A stretch of 19,703 nt of DNA from DAOTTX01 sp034437515 (GCA_034437515.1 DAOTTX010000316.1:1-19703), one strand, 5' to 3'. Counted from the stretch's first letter, positions 7,128 to 16,062 are shown. Notes: generated by a model not told the origin, from the sequence alone. Made by a program: numbers and translations.

Positions 7128-8584
7128 AAGGCACCGGTCTCGCGTTCGCCTTCGGATGGGGCGCTTTTCAGCGTGTCGATTTCCTGTCCGAGCGCTTCGA
7201 TCTCAGCTTGCAATGAATCCTCCCGCTTGGCCCACTCCTCGCGTAGCAAGAACATCTCCTGCGCCATCGTGTTGAGCATTTGTACCGTATCTACGTTGAT
7301 CTGATTCTGCTGCTCGACAATGGGGTCGATGTACCAGCGTAGCAGGCGGCGGGTGATTTTCTGCAAGGCGGCCTTCACCTTGGGCCAGACCCCTGGAGGC
7401 CATTCGGGCCAGGCGATGGGCTGGTGTGGGTTGACTCGCGCCTTGAGCAGCGAGAGCGTGGCGGAGAGCATGGCGAGCGTCGGCTGATGCTGAAGCTTTT
7501 CCCCCCCGTCCAGAAGCCAGCGCTCGAGCAGGTCATCCACGACCGCTGGCGGGGCGGTGGAGACCATGCCGGAGGCCACCGTCTGGAACTCCGGCAGGTT
7601 GAGCGCCCGCAGTTGCGTCAGCACCTCAGTCAACGTCCGGCGCGATTGCTCAGGGTTCCCCGTCCCCAGCCGCTCGCGCCAGGCGATCAGTTCTTCTAAA
7701 TCCAGCAGTGTCTTGAAGTATACCAGATCCATCACACCGTAGGCAAAGGTCCCGAAGCCGGTCTGTTGCTGGCGCAGGTCCCGCAGCCAGGCTGACTCGG
7801 CCTCGAAGAAATCACTGCGGAGGCGCTCGTCGGGCCAGAACTTGCAGACGAAGCGCAGCCGCCCCATCAGGTAGCTCAGGATGCGATGGGGGGCCAGCGA
7901 CGTCAGCGTGGAGGATTCATAGTGCACCGAGACCGCATGGGGCGCATAGCAGATGCGCCAGCCCGCCAGCCGCGCGCGGTAGGATAGGTCGGCGTCCTCA
8001 TAGTTGATGGGGAAATAGCCCTCGTCCTCGTAACCGATCTCCTCGAGCGTCTCCCGGAGTATGCCCATGGCCGCGCCGGTGGCGAAGTCGGTCTCCCTGA
8101 TCTCGACGTCATCCGGACGGTCGGGTGCGTGCTCGTCCACGTGGGAGGAAATGCCCTGCGCCGGATCAATCGCGCCGCCGCCATACTGGATGGTGCCATC
8201 AGGATAGAGCAGTTTGCCGCCCACGACGCCGATGGCGGGATCGGTCTGGAAGGCGTCCACGAAGCACTCGATCCAATCGGGGCGCGCCTCGGTGTCCACG
8301 TTGGTCAGGATCAGGATGTCACCCTTGGCGGCGCGAAGCCCGACGTTGTTCCCGCCGGGCACACCCAGGTTCTCCTCGGTGCGGATGAGGCGCACGTGGG
8401 GGAAATCGCGCTCGACGATCTCGGCGGTGCGGTCGGGGGAGGCGTTGTCCACGACGATGATCTCATAGGCCGGGTAGGTCTGACGGCTGAGCGATTCCAG
8501 GCAAGCGGTGACGAACTGCTCGCCGCCCCAGCCGAGGATGATGACGGAGACGAAGGGTTGCTCGGAGAGATGTACTTTACTCAT
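7124..8584 (-). CDS. GT2 glycosyltransferase with C-terminal coiled coil (rhamnosyltransferase-like)
   Basis: 486 residues. The GT-A domain (10-235) has VDNASPDRT (45-53), LGVPGGNNVGLRAAKGD (73-89), an NVD triad (95-97) in the DxD position and NYEDADLSYRAR (194-205) as the catalytic acid motif. This set is typical of the WbbL/rhamnosyltransferase branch of GT2. A helical region (250-400) follows. WYIDPIVEQQNQIN (417-430) and a charged coiled coil (about 435-475) form a tail shared with the small protein at 4228-4824. The tail could bind membrane or a partner. The gene overlaps the preceding sulfotransferase by 8 bases and shares an ATGA with the next glycosyltransferase. No strong ribosome-binding site is seen, fitting coupled translation. 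The sugar specificity is unknown. Confidence 0.9.
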   Translation of the reverse strand: MSKVHLSEQPFVSVIILGWGGEQFVTACLESLSRQTYPAYEIIVVDNASPDRTAEIVERDFPHVRLIRTEENLGVPGGNNVGLRAAKGDILILTNVDTEARPDWIECFVDAFQTDPAIGVVGGKLLYPDGTIQYGGGAIDPAQGISSHVDEHAPDRPDDVEIRETDFATGAAMGILRETLEEIGYEDEGYFPINYEDADLSYRARLAGWRICYAPHAVSVHYESSTLTSLAPHRILSYLMGRLRFVCKFWPDERLRSDFFEAESAWLRDLRQQQTGFGTFAYGVMDLVYFKTLLDLEELIAWRERLGTGNPEQSRRTLTEVLTQLRALNLPEFQTVASGMVSTAPPAVVDDLLERWLLDGGEKLQHQPTLAMLSATLSLLKARVNPHQPIAWPEWPPGVWPKVKAALQKITRRLLRWYIDPIVEQQNQINVDTVQMLNTMAQEMFLLREEWAKREDSLQAEIEALGQEIDTLKSAPSEGERETGAL

Positions 8585-10004
8585 TTCTCAAAAGCCAGGA
8601 GAGTATCCGGCGCAAGGTGGGGGTTTTGTTACCTGCTTCGGGCAGGGTCCGGGAGATAATCTCGGCGCTGCGCTGCACCGGTTCGGCAAGTGCCTTGTCA
8701 GAGGCGTAGGAATCTGGCGCGTGCTCGACGAACCAACGGGCGAAAGCGAGGCGGTCTTTGCCGAACACGTCGGGGAATGCGTCCGTGAGGTCATGGCGGA
8801 TGTGATAGATGTAGAGGGCGAGGTTGGTGAGGATTGGTTCGGCGTCGGGACGGTGGGGGTCTTCCTCGGCTGGCTTGTTGCCCAAGGTAAACAAACTCCC
8901 TAGTATCGGTTGGGTGAACACTGGATCAAGATTATGTTCGGCCGAGCCACTTCGTATGAACCAGATGACATACTCGACCCGATCCTCACCGAATAGGTCA
9001 GGAAACAAATTCTGAAGATCGGAGCGCGTACGATAGACGTAATAGGCGAGGTTGGTAACAACTGGCGCTTTCTTCTGCTGGACTGGGTCCTCATCGGCGG
9101 GCGCGTTGAGCCAGGCGAAAAAGCTCTGCTCCGATGTCGATGTTTCGGCGCCGGCCCAGCGAGACTTCGACGCAGGATCGAGCAGCAAATAGAGCTTGAT
9201 CACAATCCCAGGAACCTTGACGCCGTTATCGAACCTCTCGTTTTCCAGGAAGGGGTTCGTCGATTGGCGCGGTTTCGCCGGAGCGTCAATCAATGGGTCA
9301 TTGGGGTCGAGCGTGTAACCCCAAGCCCGGAATATGGCGGGGTAAGGTTCGTGGTGACGAAAGACATCGATGATGTTATCGGGTAATTCATCCCGCCAGT
9401 TTCCAGGGCCGCCCTTGCGGAAAAAATTACCTTGGGGGTCATCATACAGCTTACGCAGCAGACTGAGATCACACAAGTCGATGGCGCTTTCAATTCGGTG
9501 TGGCTCAACCGGGCGTATGCGGTTGGTCAGATCGGTGAGCGTCTTCACCGGATCGCGCCAGAGGTCTTCGTAGCGCACAATGAGCGATTGGCCCGTTTCC
9601 ATCCAGTCCAAGGGGATATACAACCCGTGGAAAAAATCCTCTTTGACATACTGCTCCGTATGCTCCCCAATCCGCTCGCCATCGAGCAAGAGCATGGTTG
9701 AACGGCCCAGGTCGCTGTTGGGGTTATAGGATTTGTTCTGCATCATGTGCCACAGTGACACGAGCAAGTCTCCGGGATGGCGCAACATCGTGACGAAGAA
9801 GACCTGATGGCGCTCCGCCCAGGCCAGCAAATCCGGTTCAGGGTAATAGTGCTGCAAGGCCACCCACGCTGGGCCTTGTTGATCGGCTATGTGCAGATCG
9901 AAAGTGGGCGGCAGCTCCACTTCCGGCAAGCCATAGATGGACGAGAGGAGATGGGTCATCCAGGTATTGCCCGTTTTGGGTGCGCTGGCTACGATAATTT
10001 TCAT
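8577..10004 (-). CDS. PAPS-dependent sulfotransferase with repeated C-terminal module (copy 2)
   Basis: 475 residues. The sulfotransferase domain covers about 1-235. SAPKTGNTW (7-15) is the 5'-phosphosulfate loop; RHPGDLLVSLWHM (75-87) is the 3'-phosphate site; RYEDLWRDP (144-152) follows; RKGGPGNWRDEL (196-207) matches the C-terminal RKGxxGDW PAPS motif of Sulfotransfer_1 enzymes. No signal peptide is seen, so it should act in the cytoplasm on a carbohydrate acceptor. Residues 240-440 lie outside the usual enzyme. They contain two copies of a module with NLAxYxYxxRxDL, then FPDxFGxDR and WF (318-349 and 394-425), separated by acidic AWLNAPADEDP-like linkers. The gene is a tandem duplicate of the neighbour at 10006-11487. 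Only one base separates that gene's TGA from this ATG. A role in sulfating the glycan is inferred from context. Confidence 0.9.
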   Translation of the reverse strand: MKIIVASAPKTGNTWMTHLLSSIYGLPEVELPPTFDLHIADQQGPAWVALQHYYPEPDLLAWAERHQVFFVTMLRHPGDLLVSLWHMMQNKSYNPNSDLGRSTMLLLDGERIGEHTEQYVKEDFFHGLYIPLDWMETGQSLIVRYEDLWRDPVKTLTDLTNRIRPVEPHRIESAIDLCDLSLLRKLYDDPQGNFFRKGGPGNWRDELPDNIIDVFRHHEPYPAIFRAWGYTLDPNDPLIDAPAKPRQSTNPFLENERFDNGVKVPGIVIKLYLLLDPASKSRWAGAETSTSEQSFFAWLNAPADEDPVQQKKAPVVTNLAYYVYRTRSDLQNLFPDLFGEDRVEYVIWFIRSGSAEHNLDPVFTQPILGSLFTLGNKPAEEDPHRPDAEPILTNLALYIYHIRHDLTDAFPDVFGKDRLAFARWFVEHAPDSYASDKALAEPVQRSAEIISRTLPEAGNKTPTLRRILSWLLRNE

Positions 10005-10005
10005 A

Positions 10006-11487
10006 TCACTCGTGCTTTGAAATCCGGGCGCGTATCTTTCCCACCAACTTCGACAACGTCAGGCGCATAGACATTATGAGCGCCAGGGCGGGGTTGTGAG
10101 CTTCAGGGAGAGTCTGATGGATAATGCGCGCGCTGCTGCGTATGCCATCACTAAATGCCTCGCCAGAAGTGTATCGATCAGGTGCGTAATTGACGAACCA
10201 GCGGGCGAAATTCAGGCGGTCTTTCCCGAACACATCCGGGAAAGCCTCCTGAAGATCGGAGCGGATGTGATAGATATAGAGAGCCAGATTGGTGAGGGCC
10301 GGTTTTACCTCTGGGGTTGGATCCTCATCGGCCGGCGCGTCACACCACGCGAGAAAATCATCACCCATCGGCTTGATGAAGGCTTGGTCAAGGTCATACT
10401 CCGCCGGAGCGTTGAAGATGCACCAGGCGATGTACCTGGTGCGATCTTGGCCGAATAAGTCGGGGAATAGCTTCTGGATGTCCGGGCGCGTGTGATATAC
10501 GTAATGGGCCAGGTTAGTCACAAGGGGCTCTTGGTCGCTTCGCTGATGGAGCTCGTCAACTGGCGCATTGAGCCAGGCGAAAAAGCTACCCTTCGAAGTT
10601 GAGGTCTCTTCCCCCAACCAGCGTGCTTTCAACTCAGGATCGAGCAATAGATAGCGTTTAACGGCTATCACGGGAACTTTGACGCCATTGTCGAACTGAT
10701 TGCCTTTCAAGAAGGGATTTTTAGAAGCACGCGGTTTCGCTGGCGCATCGATCAGGGGATCACGGGGATCGAGCGTGTAGCCGAGTTCGCGAAACAGGCC
10801 TGGATAGGGTTCTTGAGTGCGTAGAACTTCGACGATATTATCCGGTAGTTCCTCTCGCCAACTGCCGGGGCCGCCCTTGCGATAAAACTCACCATCGGGG
10901 TCGTTGTAGAGCTTGCGCAGCAGATTTATATCGCACACGTCGATGGCACTCTGAATTCGGTCAGGATCGGCAGGCTGGATTTGACCCGTCAACTTTGCGA
11001 GCGTCTTCACCGGATCGCGCCAGAGATCCTCGTAGCGCACGACGAAAGACCGGCCCGACTTCATCCAGTCCAGCGAGATATGCAACACGTGGAAGAAGTT
11101 CTCTTTGGCATAGCTTGTGGCATACTCCCCCATCCGGCCGCCATCGAGCGGTAATTTCCTGGCCGCAGGCCCCACGTTAACATTCGGGTCATCCACCTGG
11201 TGGAGAAACATATGCCATATCGATACCAAAACGTCACCAGGATGGCGGACCATCGTGACAAACTGGGCCTGGTTTTCATCCGCCCAAGTCAGCAGCTCTG
11301 GCTCAGGGTAATAGTGCTGCAAAGTGATCCATCGTGGCCCTTGACGGTCGAGCGCGGCTATGTCAAGATCGGGCGGTACGATCACTTCCGGCAAATCGTA
11401 GATAGCCGAGAGAAGGTGGGTCATCCACGTGTTCCCCGTCTTCGGTGTGCTGACAATCATAATCCGCAAATTCTCGAAGTTACGCAT
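10006..11487 (-). CDS. PAPS-dependent sulfotransferase with repeated C-terminal module (copy 1)
   Basis: 493 residues, clearly paralogous to the next gene along its whole length. The PAPS motifs are intact: STPKTGNTW (13-21), RHPGDVLVSIWHM (81-93), RYEDLWRDP (151-159) and RKGGPGSWREEL (203-214). The extra C-terminal region again holds two NLAxYxY...FPDxFGxDR...W modules (325-356 and 400-431). Each is preceded by an acidic linker (AWLNAPVDE, about 304; AWCDAPADEDP, about 380). A basic tail (RLTLSKLVGKIRARISKHE) differs from the paralog and could contact membrane lipid or the glycan. I start at the ATG at 11487, which has GGGGAG six bases upstream; the ATG at 11493 touches that site. A 17-base gap separates it from the membrane protein gene. 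Two retained, diverged copies suggest different acceptor positions. Confidence 0.9.
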   Translation of the reverse strand: MRNFENLRIMIVSTPKTGNTWMTHLLSAIYDLPEVIVPPDLDIAALDRQGPRWITLQHYYPEPELLTWADENQAQFVTMVRHPGDVLVSIWHMFLHQVDDPNVNVGPAARKLPLDGGRMGEYATSYAKENFFHVLHISLDWMKSGRSFVVRYEDLWRDPVKTLAKLTGQIQPADPDRIQSAIDVCDINLLRKLYNDPDGEFYRKGGPGSWREELPDNIVEVLRTQEPYPGLFRELGYTLDPRDPLIDAPAKPRASKNPFLKGNQFDNGVKVPVIAVKRYLLLDPELKARWLGEETSTSKGSFFAWLNAPVDELHQRSDQEPLVTNLAHYVYHTRPDIQKLFPDLFGQDRTRYIAWCIFNAPAEYDLDQAFIKPMGDDFLAWCDAPADEDPTPEVKPALTNLALYIYHIRSDLQEAFPDVFGKDRLNFARWFVNYAPDRYTSGEAFSDGIRSSARIIHQTLPEAHNPALALIMSMRLTLSKLVGKIRARISKHE

Positions 11488-11493
11488 CCTCAT

Positions 11494-11499
11494 CTCCCC
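11494..11499 (-). promoter_or_regulatory. Ribosome-binding site of sulfotransferase copy 1
   Basis: GGGGAG on the minus strand. It is six bases from the ATG at 11487 but directly against the in-frame ATG at 11493, so it favours the shorter start. Confidence 0.6.
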
Positions 11500-11504
11500 T
11501 AATT

Positions 11505-14030
11505 TTATTGCCGTTCTGTGTGCTGCATTATAGATAACTGCCGCAAGCCAACCATAAGATGTCGAGCATCTCCATTCGGTTGCACAGGGATCGTTGCTTC
11601 TTCCAAAGCTGAGAAAATGAAATAGTTTTTACCAGGTTCAAGTTGCACAACAAAATCAAGCACAGAGTTCTCGGAAAAGGTTTCTGATCGTGCCAAGTTT
11701 TGTATTTTCTCCTCGTTCCATAATGATAATGAGACTGTACGAGATGTATCGTGCCGACTTGGCCCAGACATTACATCAAATCGCAGGACAACTTTGCGCG
11801 AGTCCTTGGACCATATGGCTCCCTCTAGCCCTTCTTCAGGACCGGTTCCCAACCACAGGAACCCTTGTTCTACAGGGCCAGCGTCTTCCACAGGCCAAGG
11901 GGGCCTTATCGTAGGGTCAACGCTCACTTTACCCTGCAAAGAAGGATCAACGATAATCAAAGGCATTTGAGAAGGTGCCCGAAGTGTGTCAAAAATGCGC
12001 TGATCCTTCACCTCAATGGACTCGAAGAGGCGCATGTGCTCGCTTTCAAGCGGGATATCGCTGAACCCAGGATGCTTCACTAGCCAAGTGACCATCTCCA
12101 CTGTGCTTATGTGCGGCTTCCACATAAAACCGACTGCGCGTTCATCCTCAACAAGTATATGCGTGATTTGCTTATCCTCGATCAAATCTTGCATACGTAT
12201 TTCATCAAAGGGCGACTTCCCCCAGGAAGTCACTTGGTTGGCATAACCCGCGTGGGGAGCAAAGAGGGCATAATCTCGTGTCCCTTGAGAACCGACAAGA
12301 AGAATATGTGAGCCGGCGGGTATGTAACTCAAAGCTTCAGAAAACGGCTCCTGAATTTTCTCTAGGGGAATGGGCGATACAACCCGAGACTCAATTCTCA
12401 GTGTCTGCAACTTGAAAGGAGCGTAAATCATGTATGCAATTAAAATCATAGATACGGCCCTGAGTAGCTTGTACTTTACAAACAACCTGTTCAGTAAGGC
12501 TGTACTGATTACCACACCGATCGCATAAGGCGCTACCAAGAAACGTTCAGGGACTCTGGCGTGGATCATCCAACGAACCAAAAAAACCACCCCACAGAGA
12601 AACGGCAATTCCAAGATCACGAGGATAGATAAGGGTGTAAGTTTAAATCTTGGATAGGAGCCAATCCAATCCCGGAGCAGGTATACCAGGCCCAGGATCA
12701 ACATCGGTAACCAGAAAAAACCTCCCAATGAAAACTTATCCGCGTACTCCGGTATTTCGTAAACATAGATGCCAGGCCAGCGCGATGTTTCTCTCTCCAG
12801 TGGTAAAGGCTTATCTGCATTAAGGAAGGCAATCACATCATTACCAAAGTTACTCAAATGCTTTCTAAGACCAAGTGAGGGGACTTCCGGAAACTCAAAT
12901 AACAGGAATGGGAAGCGGACAGCATGGGTGTAAATTTGAATAGCGCTTACATCGCTAGAGTGAACATCTTGCATGGCTTTCGAGCCTAGGATATGACCAT
13001 GATTTGCCAGGTTGAATCCGAAAACGACAATCAAGCCACTTAGTAGCAGTCCCATCGCAATTCCCGTTAAGGCCGCTCCTAATTTCAGAGAACTGTTTCT
13101 TTTTCCTAACAGCCACAACAAGAAGATGGCTGCAGGCAATAAAGATAACGCCGTGAATTTAACATTAACGCTCAGTATTGAGAACAAAGCCAAGAAGAAC
13201 AGGGTTTTTCTGGCTCGATCAGGCCGCTTATATGCTCTAACCGCCCAAAATCCTGTACCGAGACTGAAAACGGCAAGCCAGATCTCGGGTTTTAGGCCAA
13301 CGGATTGCTCTATTACAATTGGTGTGCCTGTGAAAATCAAAGTTCCTGCCAACGAGATTTTCTTACCGATCTCCAGCTCCCGCAGGAGAAAATACAAGCC
13401 GATTACAGCCACGGGATGTCCCAGCCAAAACACTATGCGACCAATTACTTCTTCCTTGGTGAAGAGTATGGGATATAGAAAAAACAGCTCCGAGCCATAC
13501 GGAAACACATTCTGTCGGTCATTATGAGTGGCATAGGGAAAGATGGTGCGGTTCTGCGTCCAATACAGAACACGGGAGGCATGATACATCCTCTCGTCCC
13601 CTCCCCTAATTGGTGTCAGATACCGTTCCAAGCCTGAAAACAGCACAAAAATCGTTACAAGCGACAACAGCACCAAAGCGCCCGCGGACAATGAGGACAA
13701 AAAGGAACGCATTGTGGAGAATGACTGCTTAATCGCATCAACTGGATGAATGGGCAGCAGTTTGAAGGAGCGTGGAAATAACTTCCTGATCACAAAGATA
13801 GTCAGGACAAAAACAGTCACTTGCGACACTAACCACACGAGGCCCACCAATTGGTTAAGGAGAGATGTAGCTAGACTAAGTGCTCCCAGATGCAAACTGA
13901 TGGTTGCCACAAAAACCCAGAACCTCTCGCGAGGTATTTGGGTAGTGTAGTAAGCGATCAGCAATGAAGACCAGCATAACACTACCGACGATGCGATCAG
14001 GCCTAGGATTCCAGCTTCAGGTAACATCAT
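11505..14030 (-). CDS. Polytopic membrane glycosyltransferase-like protein (GT-C type) with soluble C-terminal domain
   Basis: 841 residues. About a dozen hydrophobic segments fill residues 5-540 (for example 8-28, 37-58, 62-82, 116-133, 195-216, 252-264, 276-305, 317-340, 436-453, 463-485, 497-516, 523-538). They are followed by a soluble part (545-841) that looks beta-rich at its end (745-835). GGDERMYHASRV (143-154) in the first large loop places acidic residues where GT-C enzymes (ArnT/PMT/GT39-like) hold their catalytic Asp/Glu. It would use a lipid-linked sugar on the outer face of the membrane, or could be a polymer-handling membrane protein; family assignment is by architecture only. 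The gene is visibly more AT-rich than its neighbours: one 60-base row (13141-13200) counts 22 G+C, against 45 in a row of the GT2-GT4 gene (6841-6900). It begins MM, four bases after the GT4 gene stops, with no clear ribosome-binding site. Confidence 0.75.
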   Translation of the reverse strand: MMLPEAGILGLIASSVVLCWSSLLIAYYTTQIPRERFWVFVATISLHLGALSLATSLLNQLVGLVWLVSQVTVFVLTIFVIRKLFPRSFKLLPIHPVDAIKQSFSTMRSFLSSLSAGALVLLSLVTIFVLFSGLERYLTPIRGGDERMYHASRVLYWTQNRTIFPYATHNDRQNVFPYGSELFFLYPILFTKEEVIGRIVFWLGHPVAVIGLYFLLRELEIGKKISLAGTLIFTGTPIVIEQSVGLKPEIWLAVFSLGTGFWAVRAYKRPDRARKTLFFLALFSILSVNVKFTALSLLPAAIFLLWLLGKRNSSLKLGAALTGIAMGLLLSGLIVVFGFNLANHGHILGSKAMQDVHSSDVSAIQIYTHAVRFPFLLFEFPEVPSLGLRKHLSNFGNDVIAFLNADKPLPLERETSRWPGIYVYEIPEYADKFSLGGFFWLPMLILGLVYLLRDWIGSYPRFKLTPLSILVILELPFLCGVVFLVRWMIHARVPERFLVAPYAIGVVISTALLNRLFVKYKLLRAVSMILIAYMIYAPFKLQTLRIESRVVSPIPLEKIQEPFSEALSYIPAGSHILLVGSQGTRDYALFAPHAGYANQVTSWGKSPFDEIRMQDLIEDKQITHILVEDERAVGFMWKPHISTVEMVTWLVKHPGFSDIPLESEHMRLFESIEVKDQRIFDTLRAPSQMPLIIVDPSLQGKVSVDPTIRPPWPVEDAGPVEQGFLWLGTGPEEGLEGAIWSKDSRKVVLRFDVMSGPSRHDTSRTVSLSLWNEEKIQNLARSETFSENSVLDFVVQLEPGKNYFIFSALEEATIPVQPNGDARHLMVGLRQLSIMQHTERQ

Positions 14031-14034
14031 TGTT

Positions 14035-15282
14035 CTATAGAGGGTTGAAGTTTTCTATCGCCTCTTCATACGCAGCCCTAAACCGAGCGACGGCCACATC
14101 CCAGGTATGCTGAACCAACACCTTCTCCTTCCCACACTGCCCCATCCGTTCACGCAATCCCGCGTCGGTCAACAACTCCAGGATTGCCGAGGCTAACTGG
14201 GGCGCATCCCGATAGTCGACCAACAAGCCATCCCGCCACTCGTCGATCACGGAGGGGATCGCGCCGCGGCGACAGCCGATGACGGGCTTGCCGGCCGCCC
14301 AGGCCTCGACGAACGTGATCCCAAAAGACTCGTGGCCCGATGGCGAGACGAACACATCACAGGCGGCGAAAATATGTGGCTTCTCCTCCTCGGCGAAGTT
14401 CGGTATGTGCTGAATGCGCTCTCGCTCCTGAGGGGAGAATTCCTCCAAAATGCGATCCAGGTGCTGCGAATAAGCCGTGCGCCCGCCAGCCACGATCAGG
14501 CGCGCTTCGGGCAATTGCCGCCAGACCAACCGCATCGCCTGGTAGAGTACGTCAATGCCTTTGTGCACAGATTGCTGGCCCACGAAGGCGATAATCGGCG
14601 CATCTTCCCATCCGAACCTGCTGCGCAGTGGCCTGCCATCGGCATTCTCAAACGGTTCGGGGTTTACGCCCGGCGAAGCGATCCGTATTTTGTCAGGCGA
14701 GAATCCTTTGGCGATCAAGAAATCGCGTTCAAAGGTCGTGTTGGCCAAATACATATCACAGGCAGCGATGGCCTTGTAAATAATCGGTCGATCATAGCTC
14801 CAACGCTGTCCCGGATGAAGGGCGCCGTGATACAATAAGGGGATGTGGTTGAAGCGCTTGCCAATCGCGGCGTAATACATATGTAAAAGTGGGAAAGCCG
14901 AGGCTGCCAGCACATCGGCCTTTGCACGCCGAATCGCGTCGAACATTGGCCACGAGATCGGCCCGTGATACAGGGTGCGAAGCACGTCGTTAAAGGGCCA
15001 GTTACCCTCGAAGGCTTTCCTTTGCAAATCATCGATGCGCGGCGCGATACGGTTGTTGACCGGGAAGCGGCGTATTTTCACGCTGTTGAGCTCCTCGCCC
15101 TCGCGGATCGGGATCGTCGGCTGATCGGGATCCACGAACATCCCTGGATTATAACCGTTAGTTGTGAAGACCGTCACCCGGTCGTCATATTGCGCCACCA
15201 GGCGCTCCGATATCTGCTGAAACAGAAACTCGGTGCCGCCGATGGCCGGCGGATAGCCGTGGACGACGTGCAGGATCTCCAT
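14035..15282 (-). CDS. GT4 family glycosyltransferase
   Basis: 415 residues, complete GT-B fold. The N-terminal domain opens ILHVVHGYPPAIGGTE (3-18); the GGTE loop binds donor or acceptor in many GT4 enzymes. FVGQQSVHKGID (233-244) begins the C-terminal nucleotide-sugar domain. GHESFGITFVEAWAAGKPV (316-334) carries the E-x7-E motif that contacts the donor. There is no membrane segment, so it is a cytoplasmic, probably peripheral enzyme adding a sugar to a lipid-linked intermediate. The retaining mechanism follows from the family; the sugar is unknown. It begins nine bases after the nucleotidyltransferase stop. Confidence 0.9.
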   Translation of the reverse strand: MEILHVVHGYPPAIGGTEFLFQQISERLVAQYDDRVTVFTTNGYNPGMFVDPDQPTIPIREGEELNSVKIRRFPVNNRIAPRIDDLQRKAFEGNWPFNDVLRTLYHGPISWPMFDAIRRAKADVLAASAFPLLHMYYAAIGKRFNHIPLLYHGALHPGQRWSYDRPIIYKAIAACDMYLANTTFERDFLIAKGFSPDKIRIASPGVNPEPFENADGRPLRSRFGWEDAPIIAFVGQQSVHKGIDVLYQAMRLVWRQLPEARLIVAGGRTAYSQHLDRILEEFSPQERERIQHIPNFAEEEKPHIFAACDVFVSPSGHESFGITFVEAWAAGKPVIGCRRGAIPSVIDEWRDGLLVDYRDAPQLASAILELLTDAGLRERMGQCGKEKVLVQHTWDVAVARFRAAYEEAIENFNPL

Positions 15283-15291
15283 GTGCGACGC

Positions 15292-16059
15292 CTAGAGGTG
15301 GAATTTCTGCAACGCGGTGTCCAGTTCTTCCGTCGTGCCGATGTCTATGTATCGACCGTCGTCGAAGCAAAAAGCCTTGACGTTCAGATTTTGGCGCAGC
15401 GCCTCGTCGAAAACCTCCGATAGGACGATCTCTCTGTCGCCCACTGGAATACCCAATAGGAACTGGTGCATCATTTCGGTGAAGCGCGGCCCCCAGCAAC
15501 AAATGCCCCACATATATTCCAGATCGGTCTGGGCGGGCTTGTCGATGTTATAGGTGACGCGATGCTGCGCATCAAAACCCACCATGCCGAACTTCCAAGG
15601 CGTGTCGGTGGCGAAGAGCCCCAACGTCAGGTCTGCCTCAACGCCATCGTGATAATCCAATAATTTCACGAAAGCGTCCTTCGGCTCGATGATCGTGTCG
15701 GGCATGCCGAAGACGACCGTGGCCCCGTTTAACCAGGGATAAGCTAAGTCGAGGGCGAAGGGCATCCCCAGCAATTCCTCCTGATACAGATAAGAAACGT
15801 GGGCGCCAAAGCGTCGCCCGTCGCCGTAGTAATGCATGATGTCCTGTTTCCCCTCGCCCAGGATGATGAACACTTTCTCGGCCCCGGCCATCACCAACTC
15901 CTCGAACAGGTATTGGCTGATCACCTTGGGCCGGCGCTCGATCTTGTCCTTGACCTTGTAATCCTGATAACCGATGGGGAAAAGTTCCTTGGGGCAAGGG
16001 AAGGGCGCCAGGCGGCTACCTTGCCCGGCTGCTGGAATTAAACCGACAATGTCGCTCAT
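15292..16059 (-). CDS. Sugar-1-phosphate nucleotidyltransferase (RmlA/GalU-like)
   Basis: 255 residues. PAAGQGSRLAPFPCPKEL (9-26) is the signature G-x-G-x-R...P-K nucleotide-binding loop of NTP_transferase enzymes. GMPFALDLA (98-106) and GMPDTIIEP (118-126) take the places of the RmlA segments around the metal-binding Asp (Asp121). YIDIGTTEEL (237-246) matches the usual W-x-D-x-G-T-P-E strand. It should make an NDP-sugar from NTP and a sugar-1-phosphate, supplying the glycosyltransferases around it. At 255 residues it is shorter than RmlA (about 290) and ends just after the GTTEEL helix, so it lacks RmlA's C-terminal helical part. The substrate cannot be assigned. AAGGAG six bases before the ATG (bases 16066-16071) overlaps the end of the upstream GT2 coding region. 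Confidence 0.85.
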   Translation of the reverse strand: MSDIVGLIPAAGQGSRLAPFPCPKELFPIGYQDYKVKDKIERRPKVISQYLFEELVMAGAEKVFIILGEGKQDIMHYYGDGRRFGAHVSYLYQEELLGMPFALDLAYPWLNGATVVFGMPDTIIEPKDAFVKLLDYHDGVEADLTLGLFATDTPWKFGMVGFDAQHRVTYNIDKPAQTDLEYMWGICCWGPRFTEMMHQFLLGIPVGDREIVLSEVFDEALRQNLNVKAFCFDDGRYIDIGTTEELDTALQKFHL

Positions 16060-16062
16060 ATA

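Noticed and set aside
10289..10495. Plus-strand open frames opposite the sulfotransferases
   Set aside because: They appear in the same relative place in both paralogs because the coding sequence is duplicated. They have no start signals or motifs of their own.
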